Assembly: GCA_003260075.1 (NCBI GenBank) | Contig: QLIY01000865.1 | Span: 2,852-66,851 of the forward strand | Source of the DNA: Phallusia mammillata | Lineage: Eukaryota > Chordata > Ascidiacea > Phlebobranchia > Ascidiidae | Length of the DNA stretch: 64,000 nt | Reading direction: 5' to 3' | Part shown: piece by piece, positions 23,279-33,600 of the stretch | Layout of the letters: the number at the start of each line of letters is the position of its first letter | Position numbering within the stretch: position 1 is the stretch's first letter | The notes under the pieces: generated by a model | Database searches by the model: none | What the model saw: only the letters and a program-made list of their open reading frames with translations | What the model was told of the DNA's origin: nothing | Made by a program: the position numbers and the translations under genes

Positions 23279-24828
23279 TTTATGAAGTTACATTCGTTTT
23301 TATTTTTGGTTTTTCGTTTGTGTGCGTCAACTGTGATAAACTAAAGTAAACGACGGTGTTCCAAATTATTATGCTGTCTTGAAAATTATTATCCTGGTTG
23401 TGCTACAATCCAGTCGTGTTTTTTACGTAAAAAAACACATGCATTTAGTACAGGCTAATTTGTACCTGTGATCCATGTTACAGTGTCCGAAAGCAAAGGT
23501 TTGCTAACTTTTAATCACGCCCCCTACACGCCCTTTTCATAATCCTGGTTTTGGAAATTTCGTTTGACGTTTGTGAGGTCACCAATGCGCAACACCGAGA
23601 TGAACATATATGCGGGAATCAGTTTTTTCTGAGACCAAAAGTAAGTGTGATGAATCAACGCAAGTAGCAAGGCAAAAAAAGTTTCCACTTGTTTCTCGGG
23701 CTAAAACAGAGGAAACGTGTGAAGACGGCATTAAGATTATATGCATTGAGTGAGGTAGAGCTACTAACACCGAGCTTCACCTTTGGTCCGACCTGAGAAC
23801 TTCTGGTAGGTGGCGCAACAGAGCATAGGCGTTTATGGTGCTGTTACAGCAATTTGGGTTTATGGTAAGAATAATTGCTGAGTCTATGCTCTATTGCGCC
23901 ACCTACCAGAAGTTCTCAGGTCGGGGCAAAGGTGAAGCTCAGTGTTAGTAGCTCTACCATTGAGTGATATCTCTTGCATGACATCTAACGGTATGCCTAC
24001 ACTAAAAGTTACAAACACGCAATTCACAAAGCGTCAGAAATAGGGTTGTCTTTTCTGAAACCGAACTCTTTAAATGCAGCATTTAAATCACTGAAAGGTG
24101 AAGGTGAAGAAAAAATGCACTTAACAAATAATTACACTAAAACATAGCAAATATTTTTTGGGTATCCCAAGTCGAGCAAACACGTGACAGGATTTGATTT
24201 CTATGAGCCTTAATTAAAGTGACCACACGTAAATTTTTTTAATGAAACACAAGACAAGAATTGGAAAGAAAATGTTGATGAAAGGCGAGTAAAAATCAGC
24301 CCTTTAAACTTGTACCTGAAAATAGGTAAACCCGTCAAAAACCCTTTTGGACATAAAATTGGGATAAAATAAGTTTGATTTACCAAAAAAAGTTACGTTA
24401 CAAATACGACGAAAAGCCAACTCTGCCTTTGGTGCATTTTGTTTTAAGTGCACCTGCAAAAATTAGAATAGCACTAGAAATTCGTTCAAAAAATTTCACT
24501 ACGCCAAAAATGCCAGACGATTTAGTTTATATTACGACTCTATATAAATCCGAATCGTGACATTTCCCAACAACAGCGATCTCAAAAACGGAACTATATT
24601 TTGCCGAGTCATATCATAGACGTTTTGCTGCTCATGCCGGATGCATGCTGCAAGTTCCAGAATGCAAAAAGGTGGGTTAATGAGAAACACCCCTGCTTCA
24701 GTACGATGCTCTTTAAGGAATGAGGCAGAAATTCTTTGAAAGATCTACGAATCTTCAAACACTACCATTGCAGCGTAGAATTCTTGCACAGAAAGCAATG
24801 ATCTTTAGTTGCACTGTTGCCTATAGCT
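23279..24828 (+). other. Intergenic region between the two 7TM genes
   Basis: Apart from the foldback transposon at 23745-23967, nothing recognisable. The sequence is AT-rich and lacks C-runs. Confidence 0.6.
23745..23967. mobile_element. Foldback MITE with perfect 9-bp target-site duplication (Mutator-like)
   Basis: The element spans 23754-23958. Its 75-bp terminal arms (23754-23828 and 23884-23958) are near-perfect inverted repeats starting GGTAGAGCTACTAACA. ATTGAGTGA immediately flanks it on both sides (23745-23753 and 23959-23967). A 9-bp target duplication with long inverted repeats is typical of Mutator-like elements (family knowledge). There is no transposase, so it is non-autonomous. 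Near-identical arms suggest recent insertion. Confidence 0.88.
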
Positions 24829-25872
24829 ATGTTATCTAAACAAACCCACACCATGAAAGAAACGTTTGGCATCTCAATAAACTCGAGCAGAAATCATTTC
24901 AGTAATTCAACGCTTGAAGTTCAGGATTTCGAGTTTGATGATTGGTCATTGTACGTCATACTAAACATTATTTTTATTGGAACGATCTATCTGTGTTGTG
25001 CAATTTTTTGTTATCTCGTTTCATGCTATGTGGGCAGCAGACAGAACAACAACACAACAGAAAGTCGAATTACGGAACAAGGTCGCTTGTATAAAGCATT
25101 AATGATGGCTGTCTGTGCTGGTGCCGCAGTTGGCTCCGTGGTGTACCTCGCTATTCAACAGTTTATTGTGCACTCAGGAATGTACAAAGGAGGTCCGATG
25201 CTGGCAAATCGATTAATATACGGAAGCCTGATCATTCTTACCTATGTTTTCATGTGGATCCGCCAGCGATTGTTCTACTTTAGCGACTCGCCTTTGCGGA
25301 ACTTGCACACACGAAAGACTCCACTTATTGTAATGAGTAACTTGTCTATCTTGGCTGTTGTGTCAGTGGCACTCAGTCAGTTGGCACTTGCCTTTTTCTG
25401 GCACCGATGGCACCCCGTTTTCGAGCCAGCTTCGTGGCTCACGAGCTGTACCTTCATTCAAAGCCTTCTGGTATTTTTATTTATATACCCGGTGTACCGC
25501 CTGAACCAAGAAAGAAAGAAAATGATGTCGAATCAAAACGGACGTGTTTCGCATTCCGCGTCGAATATGCGCGCATTAATATGGCGAACAATTACCACAG
25601 GTAGTGTTTGCTTTCTGACTGATGTGATCTCAATGGCAGTTACTATCGTTCGGCTGGAATCCGAAGAACCGATCCTTTCGCCTTTATTTCACTTCGCCCT
25701 CACGGGATTCAACGTTCTGCTCAATTCACTGTGTTTGGTCATTTCGTTTCACAATTGGAGGGATATTTTGTGGCCTTGGAAACGCCTTTGTATCTGTTCG
25801 GAAAGCTGTATGTCTGACTTTTCCCTGCGATCTCGAAGCTCCACTGCAGTTTCACAGACGTCAAGTGTGTAG
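24829..25872 (+). CDS. Intronless seven-transmembrane protein B, paralogue of A
   Basis: A 347-residue protein in one exon. The ATG at 24829 is the first in frame; another at 24853 (MKETFG) is possible. Helices lie at about 40-66, 89-112, 128-143, 166-190, 203-222, 251-274 and 285-307. It aligns with protein A throughout: WIRQRLFY plus SP-x-R-x-LH after helix 3, FWH before and ASWL-x2-CT at helix 5, NQERKKM against NKQRKRF, and SFHNW plus WPWKRLC after helix 7. Sequons in the N-terminus (NSS, NST) support an extracellular start. The loop between helices 1 and 2 is shorter than in A, and the C-tail is Ser-rich. Tandem duplication of an ancestral intronless gene is likely. Function and ligand are unknown. 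Confidence 0.85.
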   Translation: MLSKQTHTMKETFGISINSSRNHFSNSTLEVQDFEFDDWSLYVILNIIFIGTIYLCCAIFCYLVSCYVGSRQNNNTTESRITEQGRLYKALMMAVCAGAAVGSVVYLAIQQFIVHSGMYKGGPMLANRLIYGSLIILTYVFMWIRQRLFYFSDSPLRNLHTRKTPLIVMSNLSILAVVSVALSQLALAFFWHRWHPVFEPASWLTSCTFIQSLLVFLFIYPVYRLNQERKKMMSNQNGRVSHSASNMRALIWRTITTGSVCFLTDVISMAVTIVRLESEEPILSPLFHFALTGFNVLLNSLCLVISFHNWRDILWPWKRLCICSESCMSDFSLRSRSSTAVSQTSSV

Positions 25873-26221
25873 ATAATAGACTGCTTTTGTTTAGCATTGT
25901 ACATGAACTATTTGTGACCCACCAATCAACGACGTATGCGATTTGTCAGTATTATCCCACATGTATGTTAGCACATTGGTATTATGTTATCAGACACGTT
26001 TGGAAGTAACTTTTTAATTTTCGGTAAATTCTGTGGAGAACATAGCCTAATACTCTTAAATATAAATAAAATTAATCTCCGCGGCTGCGGTACTTCAAAA
26101 ATACCACACTCCTTGTCAACAAACACCACATGGAACAGAGTACATCTGCTTGACATGTAGAGCCAAGTCGTATATAGCTTGATAGAAAGCCATGAACCAT
26201 CAATTCGCAAGTGTTTCTTGA
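25873..26221. other. Convergent intergenic region, 7TM B and EIF2D
   Basis: About 350 bp separating the stop codons of two convergent genes. No other feature seen. Confidence 0.6.
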
Positions 26222-28905
26222 TTATCGCTTGCCCTTTCCTTTCTTTTTCGGGGCATTTTCCAGACCCATTAAAAACTTGGACGCAAGTTTGTAGCGATCT
26301 CCGGTTAAAATTGATTCCACGCAGCTTACTTGGTTTCCTTGGATCAGAACCTGCACAACATGCAAGGGGTTAGGTTCCCGATTTATTGTCCAGCTTGTTT
26401 TTAAACCGTACTGTCCACAAAAAATGCATTTTGTAGCCAAATAATATGTACAACAATAAAAGTTTTTGCGTTCATGTATGTATATTTATACCTGTTGCAT
26501 CGGACTTTTTGGGTTTGATCCAGGAACAGTGGAAAGAGAAGTGCTGGCTTGTGCTTGCTTTCGGACAATGTCTGCAAACTGTTGTGGATCAATGTAGAAA
26601 GCTTCCAGATTTTTCACCAAGGTTACCTGTGTTTATATAGCATCAGGACATGGCACATTAAAATACATCAATGTGTTAACTATACATTTACCTTATTTGT
26701 AAAATTAAACACAAAAAGTTTACCTTTTTATTGAAAATACTGAACGCGTTTCGCCACCAGGTTGCATATTTAACAAATTTGTCGTTTTGTTTTAGCATTA
26801 CACCAGTTGAACGACAAATTTGTTAAATTACCTTTTTATTGCCAGTCCTAACTTGTGTGGCAATGTTCACTGTGGGGGGTTCCCCTTTCTTTATGATTGG
26901 GTCAGTCCCTTTGAAAGTTATTTTGTGACTCAACTGCATTTTTGACAATAATCTGATCAGAAAAAAAAAACATATTTAAAGTGGTTGATCACTAAAATTT
27001 TTCAAAGTTGCTTACGTTCTAAATAAATGGTCCCATGGAACTTCTGTTGTGTCTTCCTGCCCCTTGCCACAGACAACATTATGAAGTATGGGGTCAAGGG
27101 TCACCATTCTTCCCTTGCCAAGATCATTTTCTTTTATATAAGTTGTTACTAATTGCCTAATATCACCAGAAGCAAAAACTGCACCCTGGTACAGAAAACA
27201 ATTATCCCAATTATTTTTGTTTTTAATATCGTGCGAAATTTATTACCTTTTTTACACCAGCCAATGCAAAAAAGTCTTTGGTAGCATGATTGACACCATA
27301 TACAACTGATACTTCAGGGGGTTCGTAAGTTTTTTGAGTAATAACTCCACAATAACTCTCGGTGTTTGAAGTAGAGCCCTCATCATTATGAGTCTTGGTG
27401 GTAACAAGTTTGAATGCACGGTACCTATAGAAGTAATGATGACGTTTATAGGTCAATAGGTCGACCTATTAGGTGTTGAATGGTCAAACTTACAAATCAT
27501 GGCCCCTATTGACAGCAACAATACTATCATTGCCCTTGGACAGTTCTTTTACTTCAACAAGCTTGATCTCAGCAACATGTTTGAGGTATTTGCCAAATTT
27601 TTTAAATGTTGTCTTTTTTATTTCCAGAGTTTTGTCAGCTGGACAACTTGGTAACACATGGTTTCTAAAATATAAATTTTGGTTTATCTGACACTGGAAT
27701 GAAATGCATTCAACAAACCAAAATTTTAACCTTGCCTGAAAAAAGTGCTTGCTAAAATTGGAAGGTCTTTGTCTTTTAACCTTCCTTTTAGCCCATTTAG
27801 GAAACAGAACTCCAGCAGATCATCCATTAACTCTGGTTCTGGCTTTGCATCAACTGTTTCTGAGTAAATTGCATTTTGAGATTCATGCACATCTCTTCCA
27901 TCAATATTTGAATTGATTTCCACTTTTTGCAATTTTGAATTGATTTCTTCCTCTTCACATTCATTTATTGTGGGTGTTGTATCTTCAGTGGTTTGTGTGT
28001 TCTCAGGCAATATAGAGATTTGTTCAGCTGCTTCAACAGTTTCAAAACCAGCTGGCTTTTTAGAGTTTTGCTCCAAAGCCATAATGTTTTCTTCCATAGT
28101 TGGTTTGACAATTGGTGGTTGAACCTTTTCTCCAAATGCCCAGAGATGATCTCCAAAGTTGTGTACAATTTGTACAGCTTTACCATGCCTATCTAAAAAA
28201 ATATTATGGTGGTTTTGTACACCTCTCCTTTTGTTAATGTTTTATGGAATATATATTACAGATTATATTACCTGTGTTGTGCAGCATATCTTCAGATGAC
28301 ATCAAGGTTATTCCAAGAGAAAGGCAAGTGATATTTTCCTCTGTGTTGATACCCACTATAGCACCCTTTGCAAATGAGATCCATTGCTCTATTAATTGTG
28401 GTAAAACTACTCCTGGTAGCATAAGATCTGAAAAGATATATAACAAATCGTCCTCAAAAAAGTAAAAAAGCACAAGTAGCTAAATAACTCTGTTGACATA
28501 TTTTTACCTGCACCATTTGCAAGTTTTGGTATCACAGGTAAGTGTGTTGTCAAGGCAGGCAATCTAATGTTGAATCTCCAGATGGCAGGCAGTGTTGGGA
28601 AAAGGCGATTGTCCAGTTCAAAAAATAAAGCATCCTTTTGGGCAGTATAAATTGTGACCGACTTTCCCCTATAAAAATACTGTTTTACCAATTTATATTG
28701 TTTATATAATATATGTTGTAGCTCGCACTCACTTGTGGGTTTGAATTTTTACGACGTTAGTTTCTTCTTTACTTGAAAAACAACCGGATAGTTGCTCTTC
28801 ATTTTCCTCGGTCGAGTAAAGCTGCTTTACTTGATTAAGTATACGTTTTCGTTCTGAACTCCGCAGAGCAACATTAGATTTGACACGAAACGGTTTATTA
28901 AACAT
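26222..28905 (-). CDS. EIF2D: Eukaryotic translation initiation factor 2D (ligatin)
   Basis: Ten exons on the minus strand: 28733-28905, 28508-28668, 28272-28427, 27736-28192, 27494-27664, 27247-27424, 27016-27185, 26832-26952, 26492-26626, 26222-26350. They join in phase to 616 residues, close to the 584 of human eIF2D. eIF2D delivers initiator tRNA to 40S ribosomes independently of eIF2 and helps recycle post-termination 40S complexes (known). Recognisable parts are MFNKPFRVKSN at the N-terminus, the PUA-region LMLPGVVLPQ, LPILASTFFRNHVLPSCP, EIKKTTFKKFGKYL, and the SUI1-like end KVTLVKNLEAF...VLIQGNQV...GLENAPKKKGKGKR. Exon 4 ends at a GC donor (CAG|GCAAGG); the nearby GT would break the frame. 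Confidence 0.95.
26768..26828. repeat. Perfect 19-bp inverted repeat (hairpin) in an EIF2D intron
   Basis: Arms 26768-26786 (ATTTAACAAATTTGTCGTT) and 26810-26828 are exact reverse complements around a 23-base loop. It may be a small foldback element. No microRNA role can be claimed. Confidence 0.65.
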
Positions 28906-29903
28906 CTGTCATGTAGGAATAGAACTTAAAATTACAACTATTACTCTCATTTCACATTGCTGCTTATGGACTATGGTAACGCAGTAACGCACACGCCACA
29001 CATTCATACCGTTCACGTCCAGCATAAAGAAAACACCGGTAAACCAATTCCACGATATACAACTTGTAAAAACTTCATGCAATTTTCTCTACAAGTTGAA
29101 AGAATAAGTAGGTTTTTATTTACATGTATTGAGGTCGCATGTGCAAATCATGGAAATCATAAATTTATCGATGAAAAATCATTGAAGCGTAACCAAGATG
29201 TTTCATAAAAAGTGAAAAGCTACTTTTTTTCAAGATAAACTTGAGTCCGATTTGTATTCGTCGTAAAGCTGGTGGTAAATTGACAAAATCCAAACGGCGA
29301 AAAACCTAAAACATATCTTGACGACTTGCGTTTTATTTTTGAACCAACAAAGCACGTTTAGAATCGATTTTTACCGATAAAACATAGATTAGAGCCTCGG
29401 AATTAAGAAAACTGACTTTACCATGTTTAGTTGATTTTTTTTATTTAACTTACATGATACTGGCAGGCCGGGGGAACAAAGATTGATGCTTAAAGATTTA
29501 CAATTGCAATTTGTATGTGCTTGAACTAAAAAAGATACATTTAGTAGCCAATAACATAACAAACTAAAATGTGTAAAATGGTTAAAATGTTTGAAAAATC
29601 TGTACTGTGAGAAAAATTTCAATCCTCGCATTTTAATTTTTTTTAAGAAGTATGCCTAAATATTTATCAAGCATGCAAAAATGTTATAAATGCCAAAAAG
29701 TTAAAAAACCCAAATACAACAACAATTGTCCCATTACAAGCTCTTCCCATTTATATAAAGCCAATGCTTTATGTCCATACTTTTTATAGTAGACATACAT
29801 ACAATTCACTCATTTATCCTTTCAAAAACACTAGATTTAGCAAAATCACATTTTCACACTTCAGTAAAACATAAAATACAATAGAAACTTTAGTCCCAAT
29901 AAA

Positions 29904-30095
29904 CCAGTCTGCAGAGTATGGCAGCTGCACGGGCGATTATTTGTTTAAAAAATTTTGCCAATCTTTGGGGTTGCAGACAAAAATTTTGCACTGAAGGCAT
30001 TTAATTGGCTTGTATTGACTCCTATCGCTTGCTTTGCGCCTGGCGAAGTAGGTTTTGCTTGTGGACTTAAGGGTCATGCACGCGAATATGCGGGT
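29904..30095 (+). mobile_element. MITE copy 1 (CCAGTCTGCAG terminus), right end lost
   Basis: Begins CCAGTCTGCAGAGTATGGCA and stays alignable for about 190 bp to the reverse complement of the element at 51920-52133 (shared TTGGGGTTGCA, TGCTTGCTTTG). The second terminal repeat is absent here. Confidence 0.65.
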
Positions 30096-30148
30096 AATAT
30101 TTCAAAACTGCAAATATAATCATTCTTGTTTCAAGTGGGCCAAAACAC

Positions 30149-30407
30149 ATTTACTTTTACTTGTTGACACATACATATTTTCACAGTTTTTTTTTTAGGG
30201 TGAGGTTTAACAGCAACGTTTTCACTATTTACTTTGGTGTGGACAATTTTTTTGTTAAATGAGGACATTGTGCCCCCCCCCCCCATTTACTTTTACTTGT
30301 TGACACATACATATTTTCACAGTTTTTTTTTAGGGTGAGGTTTAACAGCAACGTTTTCACTATGTACTTTGGTGTGGACAATTTTTTTGTTAAATGAGGA
30401 CATTGTG
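30149..30407 (+). repeat. Tandem duplication joined by C12 (30273-30284)
   Basis: Bases 30149-30272 recur at 30285-30407 with one or two differences, about 300-400 bp upstream of the ZMYND8 start codon. Confidence 0.9.
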
Positions 30408-30689
30408 TGAAACAAATATTAAAAAAAGTGAACAGGACTTTATTTTTCACCACCCTTGCGACGTATCTAACAGCTTTAGTGAAAACAGTTATCATTTTTA
30501 CAGTCAACTATCCTTTTTTCTTCTTATTGGCCTGTTTATAACAACTTGTAATATAGCAACATTCCTAAAAGTCATACACCACACACACACACAAAGAGGT
30601 AACTACTACAACACTTTTTTCAACTTATTAAAGTTTTTCATTAATGCAGAGCTTACTGGATAGACAATATACCTTTTGAAAATAAGAGA

Positions 30690-33600
30690 ATGGAGACTGA
30701 ACCTCCAGAAGGTAGTACAGGCCAAAGTGATGTAGCTTCAGTGCTGGCTCAGGACCCTCCTATGGAAATGCAAACCAGTGGTACAGCTCCAATGCATGCT
30801 TTCCCTGCTAGTGCCCAATCTGCTGAAACTACTCCTGTGGTAACTGATCTTTCTGGCACCGTTGCACAACTTCCAATGGAGTTCTCAGCACCACCAGAAG
30901 AATCAACTTCAAAAACAACATGTGACACATTGCCAAGTGGAGCCAGCAGTCAGCCTGTTGGTGTACAACATGCTGCTATGGACACAGAACAGACTTCCAC
31001 TGTGCCAACTGCAAACACACCAGTTGTTGGCAAATCTATGGAAGAAGATGAAGTCATTCCACAGCAACGAGCAATAACCCCTGAAGTGATGTCATTGACA
31101 AAAGATGACAGAATTGAAATGATTATGCCCAAAACACCATCTGAAGGCTCTATAAAGTCAATATCACCAAGTTCATTGTCATCAGGATCGAGATCTAGAA
31201 AATCATCCCTCTCTTCAAAATCTCCAAAAGCTCACTCACCTGGCAATGTAGCCAGTCCCGGCTCACAGGGTAGACCAAGAAAGACAAGACCTCCACCTCC
31301 GATTAAAGATGACACACAGGTAGTGTGTTTAACTTATGGTTACACAACTAACATGGTTTGTAAAACTTGGTTTTGTTTTCAGCATGATGGTAGAAACGAC
31401 TTCTATTGCTGGATTTGCCACCGCGAAGGGGAAGTGTTGTGTTGTGAATTATGCCCCAGGGTGTTCCATGCAAAATGCCTTCACATGCAAAAAGTAACAT
31501 TCGTTAATTGGTTTTTGTGAAAATTATATATGCCAGTTAATGTAATTTAAAGCCTAAAACATTATGGTTGTTAACCAATACTCTGAACTTGCATTTGTTT
31601 TACCCAAGGAACCAGAAGGAGATTGGTACTGTCCAGAGTGTCAAAAGGTGATGGATGCTGAATGCAAAGAAACACAATCGCGAGCCATGTCACAGATGAG
31701 CATTGATCAGCTTGCTTTGCATCTAAGATATGCACTGCAACGCATGAAAACCACTGGAGTAAGAATTTCCTATTTTTTATTTTCTGTCATAGCTTTTTGT
31801 CATGCTTTCATATTTAAATGCCAGTTGGATTTTATAAATGGATTTTGATAGAGTATAAATTTTTAAACCAGTTAAGTTTAAATTTTTTTTAGTGTGAGCC
31901 TTTCCTGGAACCAGTCGATACAAAAAAGTTCAGTGACTACCTGGATTATGTGTTTCATCCCATGGATTTAAGCACCCTCGAAAAGAATGTAAAAAAGCGC
32001 AAATATGGATGTACCGAGGTAAAACTTGTAAACAGCTTAAACAACTTTCGGTTTGGAGCTGACAACAATACAATAATTTGTGTTGTCTTTTTTAGGCCTT
32101 TCTCTCTGATGTAAAGTGGATTGTCCACAACTGCGTAATTTATAATGGACTACAAACCAAACTCACACAAATCGCAAAATCCATTGTAAAGATTTGCCAG
32201 CATGAGGTTTGTGTTTGATGCTTTTTGTCTCACATTATTAAGGCAATAGAAAGTATCAATACCAAAGTATTGAGCTATTAAGTAAACTGCACTTTGCACA
32301 TAGCTTTGACCTATAAGGCGTCAATTCTGCAGGAGGTGACAAGACATTAGCCACATTGGCTAGTGTTGCTACATTATGGCCCACCAGTTTGTTGAGAGTA
32401 ACACACTGAAAAGCCATTAGTGATTGGTAATACCAGTAAGTGTTATTGTTTGTAATTACCAATTTTGTATTGTTTGTAGATGAGTGAAATTGAGGTATGT
32501 CCTGAGTGTTACTTGAACTCCTGTCGCAAAAGGGAAAACTGGTTTTGTGAGCCATGTAAAGAACCTCACATACTGGTGTGGGCAAAGCTGCAAGGATTTC
32601 CTCACTGGCCTGCAAAGGTTCACAATTTATTTCCTCAGTGACACATGAATAAATTCAAATGCAAAGTTAAATATAGAGACAATTAAATTGAATACATATT
32701 CATGCTAGGCTCAAATGACACATGTAAATACATCATTAACAATAAATAGATGGTAATGTTTGTCCATAAGTATTACTAATATCAGATAAATAACAGATTT
32801 GATACCAAAATTGCTTTTTTAAGGATTTGTAAGGTTCTTTGATATCACTAGAAATTTATTAAGATATTTGATCTTGATGTGTTGTGGCTTTTGAAATGGC
32901 ATACTATCATGTAGGCACTGCGCATTGATAAAGGAATGGTGGATGCAAGATTCTTTGGGCAGCATGACCGTGCCTGGATTCCCTTGTCTGGTTGTTACTT
33001 GATGTCAAAAGAAATGCCATTTCCAGTAAAGAACAAGAAAAAGGGCAGAGGGCCAGGAGCAAAAGGTTTGTTAGTGTTTACGTGCATATTTTGGAAACAA
33101 CAGTTTGTTAACATTTGGTGTTGTACTTTTCTGTAGGGGGTTTGGACAATGCCATGCTTGAAACACAAAATTACATTGACAATGTGATTCGAAAAACTGG
33201 TTCATTTGACTATTCCCCATTGAGAACTCCCCTCACACACATGGACCTGTACAGAAGATCCACTGGCATTCCAACTTCAAATAATCCAACAGACAGCGTA
33301 AACAAACCTCATGTATTTACTTTATTGATATTGGGAACACCAATGTCTGTAATAAGTGTTGACAATACCCTTGTTAGGATTAGCTATTGCTGATAAATAT
33401 GATGAGAAGTTCAAGTTTGTAGAGCTCAGTTGTTTGAAATGATGAACAGTTGTTTAAAAACGTTTAATTGACCGACAAATTTTGTTTTCTGTCTGCTGTG
33501 AGTTTCCCCCCCCCCAGGATTAGCTATTGCTGATAAATATGATGAGAAGTTCAAGTTTGTAGACATCAGTTGTTTAAAATGATGAACAGTTGTTTAAAAA

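Larger units (their letters stand above)
28906..30689. other. Divergent intergenic region, EIF2D and ZMYND8
   Basis: Promoter region shared by two divergent genes. It contains a truncated MITE (29904 onward), a C-run duplication and a short (CA)n near 30580. No gene is supported. Confidence 0.55.

Noticed and set aside
24817-24828. Longer start of 7TM protein B giving 351 residues
   Set aside because: The codon at 24817 is TTG. The first in-frame ATG is at 24829, so the apparent equal length of the two proteins is a coincidence.
26768-26828. MicroRNA precursor
   Set aside because: The stem is only 19 bp and perfectly paired. Animal microRNA hairpins are longer and imperfect, and the structure fits a small foldback repeat.
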